NCBI RefSeq assembly: GCF_004799495.1
Contig: NZ_SSMY01000012.1
Span: forward strand, 113,344 to 177,343
Direction of reading: 5' to 3'
Source: Sphingomonas sp.
GTDB lineage: Bacteria > Pseudomonadota > Alphaproteobacteria > Sphingomonadales > Sphingomonadaceae
Length of the DNA stretch: 64,000 nucleotides
Shown: piece after piece, positions 1 through 7,787 of the stretch
Numbering within the stretch: the stretch's first letter is position 1
Layout: every line of letters begins with the position of its first letter
The notes under the pieces: generated by a model
Seen by the model: only the letters and a program-made list of their open reading frames with translations
What the model was told of the DNA's origin: nothing
Database searches by the model: none
Made by a program: the position numbers and the translations under genes

Positions 1-1
1 C

Positions 2-439
2 CTGTTCGCTTTCTTGTGGCTCGGGTCGTGCGGCTATGCCTTATGGCGTGGCGGACAGCCCGAGCGATTTGTCGCCGTCATCTTCCTGGTGGCGGTTCCG
101 TTATGCCTGGTCGCGTACATCCCGGATCCTTGGCGCGGGGTGCAGTGGATCATCCTGGCGATCGATTCGGCGATGCTCGTCCTGCTGCTGGCGATTGCGC
201 TTCGCGCCAACCGGTACTGGACGCTGGCCATGGCGGCCATGCAGTTGCTGCAAGTACTGGGGCATTTCCTGAAGCTGACCGATCCCGCCATGCTGCACGT
301 GGTCTATTGGATCAGCGCGGTGGTCTGGGCTTATCCGATGTTGCTCCTGTTGGTGCTCGGTACCGTCCGGCACCACAATCGAGTCAGGCGGCTGGGGCCA
401 GAGCCGTCCTGGAGCAACTCCTCGCTCCCGCCGGATTGA
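2..439 (+). CDS. membrane protein, 5' end outside window
   Basis: The open frame runs in from the left edge; the first in-frame start-like codon is a TTG at 14, but the residues before it (LFAFL) continue the same hydrophobic pattern, so the true start is probably upstream. About 140 residues are visible with roughly four hydrophobic segments (near residues 20-37, 46-63, 68-85 and 95-117), separated by short polar turns, and a basic tail. It is an integral inner-membrane protein of unknown function. Its TGA overlaps a TTG start of the next gene, suggesting coupled translation with the RadC-like gene. I do not recognise the family. Confidence 0.6.
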   Translation: MFAFLWLGSCGYALWRGGQPERFVAVIFLVAVPLCLVAYIPDPWRGVQWIILAIDSAMLVLLLAIALRANRYWTLAMAAMQLLQVLGHFLKLTDPAMLHVVYWISAVVWAYPMLLLLVLGTVRHHNRVRRLGPEPSWSNSSLPPD

Positions 440-996
440 GCGATCGGCGCATCGCCACCACGCTGATCGATGAATTCGGCTCGCTGCCGCTGCTGTTGGC
501 CGCGCAGCCCGCGCGGCAATTGCGCGCGGCGGGCGACCCCCAGGTCGTGGCACTCCTTCAGGCGGTCAAGCAGACGGTGCGCCACGTTACGCGCGCCGAC
601 CTCGACGAGCGGCCGGTATTGCCGACGTCGCGCGCGTTGCGGGACTATCTGATGGCGCATCTGGCGGACGAGCCCAACGAACATGTCCGCGTGCTCTACC
701 TCAACGGGTACGACCGGCTGATCGTCGATGAGCTCCATTCGAGCGGCACGCCGACCAGCACGCCGTTCTGTGTGCGCACCATCGCGGCGCGCGCGCTCGA
801 GGTCGGGGCGATGAACGTCATCGTCGCGCATAACCACCCTTCGGGACTGCGCCAGAGCAGCGACGCCGACATCGCCTACACCGTCGCGCTCGAACACGCG
901 CTCGACGCGCTCGGCATCACGCTGATCGATCACCTCATCGTCACGCGCGGCGGGCTCGCCAGTGTGCGCGCGGCAAGTCGGGCGATGGCGGCATGA
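436..996 (+). CDS. RadC-type JAB/MPN domain protein
   Basis: The protein carries the JAMM metal-binding pattern of the RadC/UPF0758 family: E82, then H132-x-H134-P-S-G and S142/D145. RadC proteins are predicted zinc-dependent hydrolases, but their biochemical role is unsettled. The N-terminal ~60 residues keep only the last part of the helix-hairpin-helix region usual in RadC (about 220 residues), so this is a short form of about 186 residues. No ATG or GTG lies in frame nearby; TTG at 436, overlapping the preceding stop as TTGA, is the best start. A CTG further upstream would add nine residues. It overlaps the next gene by ATGA. Confidence 0.75.
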   Translation: MSDRRIATTLIDEFGSLPLLLAAQPARQLRAAGDPQVVALLQAVKQTVRHVTRADLDERPVLPTSRALRDYLMAHLADEPNEHVRVLYLNGYDRLIVDELHSSGTPTSTPFCVRTIAARALEVGAMNVIVAHNHPSGLRQSSDADIAYTVALEHALDALGITLIDHLIVTRGGLASVRAASRAMAA

Positions 997-1400
997 CGAT
1001 CCATGCGCTCCTGGTCGACGACGACCCCGATACGCGTGCGATCGTCGCGCTCGCGCTCGACCTGCACCCGCGCTTCGCGGTGACCGCGGTGTCGCGGCTC
1101 GATGCCGCCGACGTGCTGCGCCGCGGGATCGAGAAGTTCGAGGTGATCCTGCTCGACATGAAACTGAGCGACATGAGCGCGGCGGCGCTGGTCGCGACGA
1201 TGCGGCAATGGTCGCCCGAACCGGTGCCGATCGTGCTGCTGGCGGCCAGGGCCGGCGACGCGGACCGGCGAAGCTATCGCTCGGCCGGCGCGCAGGCCGT
1301 GATCGCCAAGCCGTTCGATCCCGTCGCGCTACCCGATCGCGTGGTCGATTTGCTCGAACCGACAGGTCCCGTCGCGCGTACCGCCGGTTACGCGCGGTAG
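993..1400 (+). CDS. single-domain response regulator receiver
   Basis: This is a 135-residue stand-alone receiver domain. The acidic pocket is D9-D10-D11, the phospho-acceptor is D55 (in ILLDMKLSDM) and the conserved lysine is K106 (IAKPF). The usual switch Thr/Ser after beta-4 is replaced: the strand reads VLLAARAG. There is no output domain, so it would act by protein contact, as CheY or Spo0F types do. The ATGA overlap with the RadC-like gene suggests the two are made together. No histidine kinase is adjacent, and its partner is unknown. Confidence 0.85.
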   Translation: MTIHALLVDDDPDTRAIVALALDLHPRFAVTAVSRLDAADVLRRGIEKFEVILLDMKLSDMSAAALVATMRQWSPEPVPIVLLAARAGDADRRSYRSAGAQAVIAKPFDPVALPDRVVDLLEPTGPVARTAGYAR

Positions 1401-1516
1401 GCCGCGGCATGCATCACGAACCCCTTATACCCTTCCCGGCAGAGGAAGGGGTAACGGGTTGGGGGAAGTCTCACTAAAGCCCACCCCTTTGTGGCACTCC
1501 CCCAGCCCGATAGTAT
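1401..1516. repeat. hairpin-rich convergent spacer, possible repeat remnant
   Basis: Between the convergent ends of the receiver gene and the monooxygenase gene lies a short tract containing a CCCTTCC/GGAAGGG hairpin (about 1432-1450) followed by a G-rich run and a C-rich run. It resembles the arms of the longer palindromic repeat at 5486-5613. It may act as a two-way transcription stop, although neither side has a clear run of T. Confidence 0.35.
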
Positions 1517-2527
1517 CTAGTTTATGACCTGCGCGGCGAAGCGCTCCATTTCCTCCGCCTGCGGGCTCATCTGGAGCAGGAGCAGGTCGAGGCCGGCGGC
1601 TTCATATTCTGCAATCCGTTCCTTCAACTGCTCGGGTGTGCCGACGAGATTGGGGCGCAGCCCGCGGTTCGATACGGAATATTCCTGGATCTTGAGCTCG
1701 CGCTCGAGCTGCGTCCCCGACAGCCATTGGTCGAAATTATCGTAGCCCGCGGGCACCCCGGTAACGGTCGTGATCCGCTCGAGCTCGCGCTTCGCCTCGG
1801 CCTCGCTGTCGCGGACGATCGCATAGGCGGCCATGCCGTATTGCATCGGCTTGCCGTCCGCGGCCTCACGCCGTGCCGCCATGTCGGCGATCTTGGGCGC
1901 AATCGCCTCGACCGGGTCGCCGTGCATCACATAGGCGTCGCACTGGCTCACGATCATCGCCTTGGCCTTCTCGCTCTCGCCGCCGGCATAGACGGTCGGG
2001 CGCTTGGCTGGTTTGGGCGAGCAGATCGCGGCGTCGGTCTGGTAGAATTGGCCGTCGAACGAGAAACGCTCCTCGGTCCATAGCCCGTCGACCACCGTCA
2101 GCCATTCCTCGGTCCGCGCATAGCGGTCGTCGTGCTGGTCGAACTGGAGCCCGTATTGCTTCGCCTCGTCGGCCCACCACGACGAAACGACGTTGAGCGC
2201 CAGCCGCCCGCCCGAGATGCGATCGATGTTCGCCGCCGCCTTCGCGAACAGCGCCGGGTGGTGGAAATTGGGCCGCACCGCGACCATCAGCTCGATCGAC
2301 TCGGTCACCGCCGCCAGCGCCGCCGCGGTCGACCAGGCATCCAGCGCGGGCTGCTCGACGCCCTTGATGTCGTTGAGGTTGAGCTCGGCGATCAAGGTCA
2401 GGTCGTAGCCGAGCTGTTCGGAGCGCTGCGTCAGGCGTTTGGTGTAATCCCAGCTCGCGTCCATCCCTTCGTCGGGCACGTTCCTGAGCCAGCCGCCGAA
2501 CACCGGCATCCAGTAACCGTAGCGCAT
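1517..2527 (-). CDS. LLM-class flavin-dependent monooxygenase
   Basis: This 336-residue protein belongs to the bacterial luciferase-like (SsuD/LadA/DszA) TIM-barrel family, which uses reduced FMN and O2 to oxidise a small organic substrate. Visible family marks are the N-terminal YWMPVFGGW strand, AELNLNDIKG, the GRLALNVVSSWW segment, and the C-terminal region beginning NLVGTPEQLKERI. Length is normal. Its ATG overlaps the stop of the upstream ATP-grasp gene (TGATG), so the two are very likely translated together. No flavin reductase is seen nearby. The substrate cannot be read from sequence; sulphonate or sulphone oxidation is only one option, and the partner gene suggests action on a ligated (amide) product. 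Confidence 0.85.
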   Translation of the reverse strand: MRYGYWMPVFGGWLRNVPDEGMDASWDYTKRLTQRSEQLGYDLTLIAELNLNDIKGVEQPALDAWSTAAALAAVTESIELMVAVRPNFHHPALFAKAAANIDRISGGRLALNVVSSWWADEAKQYGLQFDQHDDRYARTEEWLTVVDGLWTEERFSFDGQFYQTDAAICSPKPAKRPTVYAGGESEKAKAMIVSQCDAYVMHGDPVEAIAPKIADMAARREAADGKPMQYGMAAYAIVRDSEAEAKRELERITTVTGVPAGYDNFDQWLSGTQLERELKIQEYSVSNRGLRPNLVGTPEQLKERIAEYEAAGLDLLLLQMSPQAEEMERFAAQVIN

Positions 2528-3426
2528 CAACGCGCCTCCATCAGCGTTTCGAGGTAATCGATCAGGCGGTCGTGCGGGTCCCAGCCGAGCACGTCGAGCG
2601 GCTTCGCGACGAAATTGGACAGCGCGTTGATGTCGTAGAAGCGCGGCGTCCCGTCGCGGTCGTCGATCATCGCCTCGATCCCGCCGACATCGAGGTTCAT
2701 CGCCCGCGCGATCCGTTCGGCGGCATCGATCAACGCGGGGTCGGGCTGGGTAGCGACCATCTTGATGTTCGAATCCGCCACGCAGGCATCCGCCGGGCAC
2801 AGATCGAACGCCCCGCCCCCGGCGATATCGATCGCGTAGAGATACTGACGGTCGAGCGTCTCGATCCGCGTGATCTCGCCGCCGCGCGCGGGAACGTAAT
2901 CCTGCACCAGCAGCACGCCGTCGACGCTCCTGGGCAATTCGCCCTCGGCCACCGCCCAGCGCAGTTCGGTCATATTGTCGAATTTGACGATCCCCGCGCC
3001 GGAGCCGCCGATATTGGCCTTCACGACGAGCGGGAACGACAGCGTCGCGGCGGCGGTTTCGACATCGGCGGCGCGATGGACGACGCGCGTGTCGGGGATC
3101 GCCAGCCCGAGCGACGCGATCAGCGCAAGCTGCCGCGCCTTCGACGCGTCGATCGCCAGCACGTCCGTGCCGTTGACCACGCGCGCGCCGTTCCGCCGCC
3201 AATGATCGAGCAGCGCCATCGTGTGAAAGATCGGATGCTCGTCGCTGCGCAGGAAGCTCGACATGGCGATGCGGTTGAGGATGACGGGCGCCGGGATTGC
3301 GGGGTCGGCGGGGTTCCAGTGGCCGTCCGGGCCGAATGCGGAGTAGCCGATCCCGCGCCGATCGAGTGCGGCGAACAGCGGGGCGAACCATAAAGGGTGT
3401 TCGTAGAGAATCGCGAGGTCGGTCAT
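2527..3426 (-). CDS. ATP-grasp ligase, RimK-like
   Basis: This 299-residue protein has the layout of an ATP-grasp enzyme: a small N-terminal domain, an ATP-binding loop (FPLVVKANIGGSGAGIV, around residues 131-147), a QDYVPARGGEITRIE segment, and the C-terminal metal-binding strands (NLDVGGIEAM and FYDINALSNF). Such enzymes make carboxylate-amine or carboxylate-thiol bonds through an acyl phosphate. The closest general style is RimK/glutathione-synthetase-like, but no carrier peptide or substrate gene is next to it. It is the first gene of a two-gene unit with the flavin monooxygenase downstream, and diverges from an ABC-F gene across a palindromic repeat. Confidence 0.8.
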   Translation of the reverse strand: MTDLAILYEHPLWFAPLFAALDRRGIGYSAFGPDGHWNPADPAIPAPVILNRIAMSSFLRSDEHPIFHTMALLDHWRRNGARVVNGTDVLAIDASKARQLALIASLGLAIPDTRVVHRAADVETAAATLSFPLVVKANIGGSGAGIVKFDNMTELRWAVAEGELPRSVDGVLLVQDYVPARGGEITRIETLDRQYLYAIDIAGGGAFDLCPADACVADSNIKMVATQPDPALIDAAERIARAMNLDVGGIEAMIDDRDGTPRFYDINALSNFVAKPLDVLGWDPHDRLIDYLETLMEAR

Positions 3427-3440
3427 CGTCTTCTCTTTCC

Positions 3441-3546
3441 GTCACCCCGGCCTTGTGCCGGGATCCACTGTGCAGCCAACGATCCCGCTAGAGCCTCTGG
3501 CGCAGCGCTTGCCCCCCGGTGGACCCCGGCACAAGGCCGGGGTGAC
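3441..3546. repeat. large inverted repeat, REP/BIME-like
   Basis: Two 28-base arms (3441-3468 and 3519-3546) are inverted copies with two mismatches, and each arm is itself palindromic around CCGGCCTTGTGCCGG. The 50-base middle is unremarkable. The element fills the divergent region between the ATP-grasp gene and the ABC-F gene. Repeats with this CACCCCGGC core are common between genes in sphingomonads, from general knowledge. Confidence 0.75.
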
Positions 3547-3609
3547 GATTTTCTTGTCACGCTCGGCAGATAGGCAATCGGCCACACCGCTGCTAAGGCC
3601 CCGCGCATC

Positions 3610-5481
3610 ATGCTCAACCTGACCGACATCACGGTCCGCCTTGGCGGGCGGACCATTCTCGACGGCGCGACCGCGAAGCTGCCGCCGAAGAGCCGCGTCG
3701 GGCTGATCGGGCGCAACGGCGCTGGCAAGACGACTTTGGTCAAGGTGATCGCGGGCACGCTCGACCCCGACACCGGCAGCGCCGACATGCCGCGCGGCTC
3801 TCGCCTCGGCTACATCGCGCAGGAGGCGCCAGCCGGGCAGTCAACGCCATTCCAGACCGTGCTCGACGCCGATGTCGAGCGCGCCGCGCTGATGCACGAG
3901 AGCGAGACCAGCCACGATCCCGACCGGCTCGGCGAAGTGCACGACCGGCTGATGGCGATCGACGCGTACACCGCGCCGAGCCGCGCGGCGCAGATCCTGG
4001 TCGGGCTGGGCTTCGACGAAGCGGCGCAGCATCGCCCGCTCGACAGTTTCTCGGGCGGGTGGCGGATGCGCGTCGCGCTGGCGTCGCTGCTCTTCTCGCA
4101 GCCCGATTTGCTGCTGCTCGACGAGCCGTCGAACCACCTCGACCTCGAAGCGGTGCTGTGGCTCGAGGATTTCTTGAAGTCGTACCCCGCGACGATCCTG
4201 ATCGTCAGCCACGAGCGCGATTTCCTCAACAACGTCGTCGACCACATCCTCCACCTCGAGCGCGGCAAGCTGTGGCTCTATCCCGGCGGGTACGATTCGT
4301 TCGAGCGCCAGCGCGCCGAGCGCCAGGCGCAGATCGCCTCCGCGCGCGCGAAGCAGCAGGCCGAGCGCGAGAAATTGCAGGATTATGTTGCGCGCAATTC
4401 CGCCCGCGCCTCGACCGCCAAACAGGCGCAGAGCCGCGCCAAAGCTTTAGCGAGAATGCAGCCGATCGCCGAGCTGGTCGACGACCCGTCGCTGAGCTTC
4501 GACTTCCCGAGTTCCGCCGAACTGCGCCCACCGCTGATCACGCTCGACCTCGCGAGCGTCGGGTATGGCGACAAACCGATCCTCAGCCGCCTCAACCTGC
4601 GCCTCGATCCCGACGACCGCATCGCGCTGCTCGGCAGGAACGGCAACGGCAAGACCACGCTCGCCCGCCTGCTCGCCGCGCAGCTCGCGCCGATGGACGG
4701 CGCGATGACAGCGTCGGGCAAGATGCGCGTGGGCTACTTCACGCAGTATCAGGTCGAGGAACTCGACGCGTCCGAAACCCCGCTCCAGCACATGACCGTG
4801 CAGATGAAGGGCGCGACCCCGGGCGCGGTGCGCGGCCAGCTCGGCCGGTTCGGCTTTTCGGGCGACAAGGCGACGACCAGGGTCGGCAAGCTGTCGGGCG
4901 GTGAGCGTGCCCGCCTCGCGCTCGCTTTGATCACGCGCGACGCGCCGCACATGCTGATCCTCGACGAGCCGACCAACCACCTCGACGTCGACGCGCGCGA
5001 GGCGCTGATCCAGGCGCTCAACCAATATTCCGGCGCGGTCGTCATCGTCAGCCACGACCGCCACATGCTGGAGATGACCGCCGACCGGTTGGTGCTGGTC
5101 GACAATGGCACCGCGAAGGAATTCGACGGCAGCCTCGACGATTATATCGCCTTCGTGCTGGCGAAGGACGCGTCCGACACCGCCAAGGAAGTCTCCAAGC
5201 TCAACAAGAAGGAAGCGCGGCGCGCCGCCGCAGAGGCGCGCGAGGCGAGCCAGGGCCTGCGCAAGGCGGCGCAGGCGGCCGAAGCCGAGCTGGCCAAGCT
5301 CAACGCCGAGCGCAGCGCGATCGACCGTGCGATGTTCGACCCGTCATCGGCGGACGCCACGCTCGCCAGGCTGACGATGACCGACTTGATGAAGCGCCGA
5401 TCAGAGGTCGAGACCAGGATTGAGGCGGCCGAGGCGGCGTGGCTCGAAGCCAGCGAAAAGCTGGAGGCGGTCGCCGCTTAA
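3610..5481 (+). CDS. ABC-F family ATPase
   Basis: This 623-residue protein has two ABC ATPase cassettes and no membrane segments, the pattern of ABC-F proteins (Uup/EttA/YheS type) that act on ribosomes. The first cassette shows Walker A GRNGAGKT (34-41), signature SGGWRMR and Walker B LLLLDEPSNHLD; the second shows GRNGNGKTT, SGGERAR and LILDEPTNHLD. The inter-domain linker is basic and Ala/Gln-rich, as in the tRNA-site linker of the family. The C-terminal ~100 residues form an Ala/Glu/Lys-rich coiled coil, as in Uup-type members, which can bind DNA. It stands alone; a palindromic repeat follows the stop. Confidence 0.93.
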   Translation: MLNLTDITVRLGGRTILDGATAKLPPKSRVGLIGRNGAGKTTLVKVIAGTLDPDTGSADMPRGSRLGYIAQEAPAGQSTPFQTVLDADVERAALMHESETSHDPDRLGEVHDRLMAIDAYTAPSRAAQILVGLGFDEAAQHRPLDSFSGGWRMRVALASLLFSQPDLLLLDEPSNHLDLEAVLWLEDFLKSYPATILIVSHERDFLNNVVDHILHLERGKLWLYPGGYDSFERQRAERQAQIASARAKQQAEREKLQDYVARNSARASTAKQAQSRAKALARMQPIAELVDDPSLSFDFPSSAELRPPLITLDLASVGYGDKPILSRLNLRLDPDDRIALLGRNGNGKTTLARLLAAQLAPMDGAMTASGKMRVGYFTQYQVEELDASETPLQHMTVQMKGATPGAVRGQLGRFGFSGDKATTRVGKLSGGERARLALALITRDAPHMLILDEPTNHLDVDAREALIQALNQYSGAVVIVSHDRHMLEMTADRLVLVDNGTAKEFDGSLDDYIAFVLAKDASDTAKEVSKLNKKEARRAAAEAREASQGLRKAAQAAEAELAKLNAERSAIDRAMFDPSSADATLARLTMTDLMKRRSEVETRIEAAEAAWLEASEKLEAVAA

Positions 5482-5485
5482 AGCT

Positions 5486-5613
5486 CCCTCCCGGTCTTCC
5501 GGGAGGGGCGGGGGGTGGGCGCCGAGCACAGCGAGCTCTTTCGGCCAATGACGGAGCGCGACCCAAGTGGGCCGCGCACCCACCCCTAACCCCTCCCTGA
5601 AGTCAGGGAGGGG
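5486..5613. repeat. composite palindromic intergenic repeat
   Basis: The element opens with a 9-base-pair hairpin (5486-5507, CCCTCCCGG/CCGGGAGGG) and closes with a 10-base-pair hairpin (5590-5613, CCCCTCCCTG/CAGGGAGGGG). Between them, GGGGGTGGGCGC near 5510 is mirrored by GCGCACCCACCCC near 5575, so the whole can fold back on itself. It starts five bases after the ABC-F stop codon. Confidence 0.75.
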
Positions 5614-5695
5614 AATAAAGTGCGCCGCACGTTGGTTAGCATTTTGTCAAAGCTTCGCCCCTACGACGCTCCGTGACTATGAAGGAATTCGGGGC

Positions 5696-7237
5696 ATGAG
5701 CGCGTTCGGGCGCCGTAATGGAGCCGGCGGCGGCGCGGCCGGACGGCCGGCGTTCGGCGTCGCCAAGCCGATGCAGGGTGGTGCACCTGCGCGGTCCGAG
5801 CCCGATGTCGCCGAGCAATTCCCGCCGCTCCCGGGTGGACAGGACCCGCTAGTCGCGCCGTCCGAGAGCGATGCGCCGCTGGGCAACATGCCCGGCGTCC
5901 AGATGGACGCGATGCAGCGCCTCGCCGACCGCCAGAACGCCAGCGCCGAATCGGGCAGCTCGCGGGGCGAAGGGTTCGAGGCGTCGGTTCACAAGATCAA
6001 GGAACAGGTGCTGCCGCGCCTGCTCGAACGCGTCGACCCGGAAGCCGCAGCCACGCTCAACAAGGACGAGCTGGCCGAGGAATTCCGCCCGATCATCGGC
6101 GAGGTGCTCGCCGAGCTGAAGCTGACGCTCAACCGCCGCGAGCAGTTCGCGCTCGAAAAGGTGCTGGTCGACGAATTGCTCGGCCTCGGGCCGCTCGAAG
6201 AATTGCTCGCCGATCCGAACATCTCCGACATCATGGTCAACGGGCCGGACCAGACGTTTATCGAACGCAAGGGCCAGCTCGAACTCGCGCAGATCCAGTT
6301 CCGCGACGAGGAGCATCTGTTCCAGATCGCGCAGCGCATCTGCAACTCGGTCGGCCGCCGCGTCGACCAGACTACGCCGCTCGCCGACGCTCGCCTCAAG
6401 GACGGTTCCCGCGTCAACGTAATCGTCCCGCCGCTCAGCTTGCGCGGCACCGCGATCTCGATTCGCAAATTCTCCGACAAGCCGATCACGCTCGACATGA
6501 TGGCCGGGTTCGGGTCGATGTCGGTCAAGATGGCGACCGCGCTCAAGATCGCGGGCGCGTGTCGGTTCAACGTCGTCATCTCGGGCGGTACGGGCTCGGG
6601 TAAGACGACGATGCTCAACGCCTTGTCGAAGATGATCGACCCGGGCGAGCGCGTGCTGACGATCGAGGACGCGGCGGAACTTCGCTTGCAGCAACCGCAC
6701 TGGCTCCCGCTCGAAACGCGCCCAGCCAACCTCGAGGGTCAGGGCGAGATCACCATCCGCGACCTCGTCAAGAACGCGCTGCGTATGCGTCCGGACCGCA
6801 TCATCCTCGGCGAAATTCGTGGGAGCGAGTGTTTCGACCTGCTCGCCGCGATGAACACTGGCCACGACGGGTCGATGTGTACACTCCACTCCAATTCCCC
6901 ACGCGAATGCCTCGGCCGTATGGAGAACATGGTGCTGATGGGCGACATCAAGATCCCGAAGGAAGCAATCTCGCGCCAGATCGCCGACTCGGTCGACATG
7001 ATCATCCAGGTCAAGCGCCTGCGCGACGGTTCGCGCCGAGTCACCAACATCACCGAAGTGATCGGCATGGAAGGCCCCGTCATCGTGACGCAGGAACTGT
7101 TCAAGTTCGAGTATCTCGACGAGAGCGCGGACGGCAAGATCGTCGGTGAATATCGCGCGATGGGCCTGCGCCCCTACACGCTTGAAAAAGCGCGGCAATA
7201 CGGGTTCGACCAGGCGTTTCTGGAAGCTTGTTTGTAA
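5696..7237 (+). CDS. cpaF: CpaF-type secretion ATPase
   Basis: This 513-residue protein is a type II/IV secretion ATPase of the CpaF/TadA group, which powers assembly of Flp/Tad pili. Family marks are the conserved N-terminal helix region ending in LLGLGPLEELLADPNISDIMVNG, Walker A GGTGSGKTT, the Asp box ending in IEDAAEL, Walker B LGEIRGSE and the His-box HSNSPREC. The first ~85 residues are Gly/Ala/Pro-rich and probably unstructured. ATG 5696 is chosen because upstream in-frame sequence belongs to the repeat. No other cpa/tad gene (pilin, CpaB, CpaC, CpaE, TadB, TadC) is adjacent, so it is separated from its usual cluster. Confidence 0.92.
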   Translation: MSAFGRRNGAGGGAAGRPAFGVAKPMQGGAPARSEPDVAEQFPPLPGGQDPLVAPSESDAPLGNMPGVQMDAMQRLADRQNASAESGSSRGEGFEASVHKIKEQVLPRLLERVDPEAAATLNKDELAEEFRPIIGEVLAELKLTLNRREQFALEKVLVDELLGLGPLEELLADPNISDIMVNGPDQTFIERKGQLELAQIQFRDEEHLFQIAQRICNSVGRRVDQTTPLADARLKDGSRVNVIVPPLSLRGTAISIRKFSDKPITLDMMAGFGSMSVKMATALKIAGACRFNVVISGGTGSGKTTMLNALSKMIDPGERVLTIEDAAELRLQQPHWLPLETRPANLEGQGEITIRDLVKNALRMRPDRIILGEIRGSECFDLLAAMNTGHDGSMCTLHSNSPRECLGRMENMVLMGDIKIPKEAISRQIADSVDMIIQVKRLRDGSRRVTNITEVIGMEGPVIVTQELFKFEYLDESADGKIVGEYRAMGLRPYTLEKARQYGFDQAFLEACL

Positions 7238-7241
7238 GCGG

Positions 7242-7676
7242 TCAAAGCCGCTTGCACGTCCGTTCGAGAACAGTCGCATGGTTGGCGATCCGCATGGACG
7301 TGGTTAGCCGCAACCGAACGGCATCGAACACCAGCGTCACCACCACATCGATCGACTGATCGGCGCCGACCAAATTGGCGACCATCACATCGTTTTCGAC
7401 GGCTGATCCACATCGCGCGCTGGCGAGCAGTCTGTTCGCGCGGACGTCGCCGCCTAGCGCGCTGTGTATGACCATGTCGAGCGCGGCGCATGGCGCAAGG
7501 TGGTCGAACGGCTTGCCGTCCAGGTCGCTGGTGAACGTCACGGCCTTCGCCGCGCGATCGAAATTGACGATGTTGGCCGACTCGTTGGGGTTACGGCAAT
7601 CAAAGCGATCCTCCGCGGCAGCGGTATCGACGATCAACAGGGCCGCGACGGCAGCGATGACGGCGAAGCGCTTCAT
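7242..7676 (-). CDS. secreted protein of unknown function
   Basis: This 144-residue protein begins with a Sec signal peptide (MKRFAVIAAVAALLIVDTAAA, cleavage after about residue 21). The mature part has four cysteines and alternating beta-like patches, with no motif I recognise. ATG at 7676 is preferred over an upstream start because it begins directly with the signal peptide. It converges on cpaF, with the stops four bases apart. It may be periplasmic. Confidence 0.65.
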   Translation of the reverse strand: MKRFAVIAAVAALLIVDTAAAEDRFDCRNPNESANIVNFDRAAKAVTFTSDLDGKPFDHLAPCAALDMVIHSALGGDVRANRLLASARCGSAVENDVMVANLVGADQSIDVVVTLVFDAVRLRLTTSMRIANHATVLERTCKRL

Positions 7677-7743
7677 ATGCCCCCCTTTTCCCGTATCGGA
7701 TAGTTGCCGCAGCCTCACTTGACCAGCGGCGATGCAAACGAGG

Positions 7744-7758
7744 TTAACGCGCTACTAA
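7744..7758 (+). promoter_or_regulatory. possible CtrA-type half-matching site
   Basis: TTAA-N7-CTAA lies 30 bases upstream of the aspartyl protease start. CtrA in alphaproteobacteria binds TTAA-N7-TTAA; this copy has one mismatch, so it is only a candidate. Confidence 0.25.
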
Positions 7759-7787
7759 CCCGACCGCACTGCCGCTAAGCCGGCGGC

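Noticed and set aside
16..435. N-terminal extension of the RadC-like protein
   Set aside because: It overlaps a better membrane-protein frame and has no family resemblance; only the part after ~409 looks like RadC.
1517..3445. A 642-residue open frame that would join the monooxygenase to upstream sequence
   Set aside because: The upstream part is the antisense-frame shadow of the ATP-grasp gene; the real start is MRYGYW at 2527, overlapping the ATP-grasp stop.
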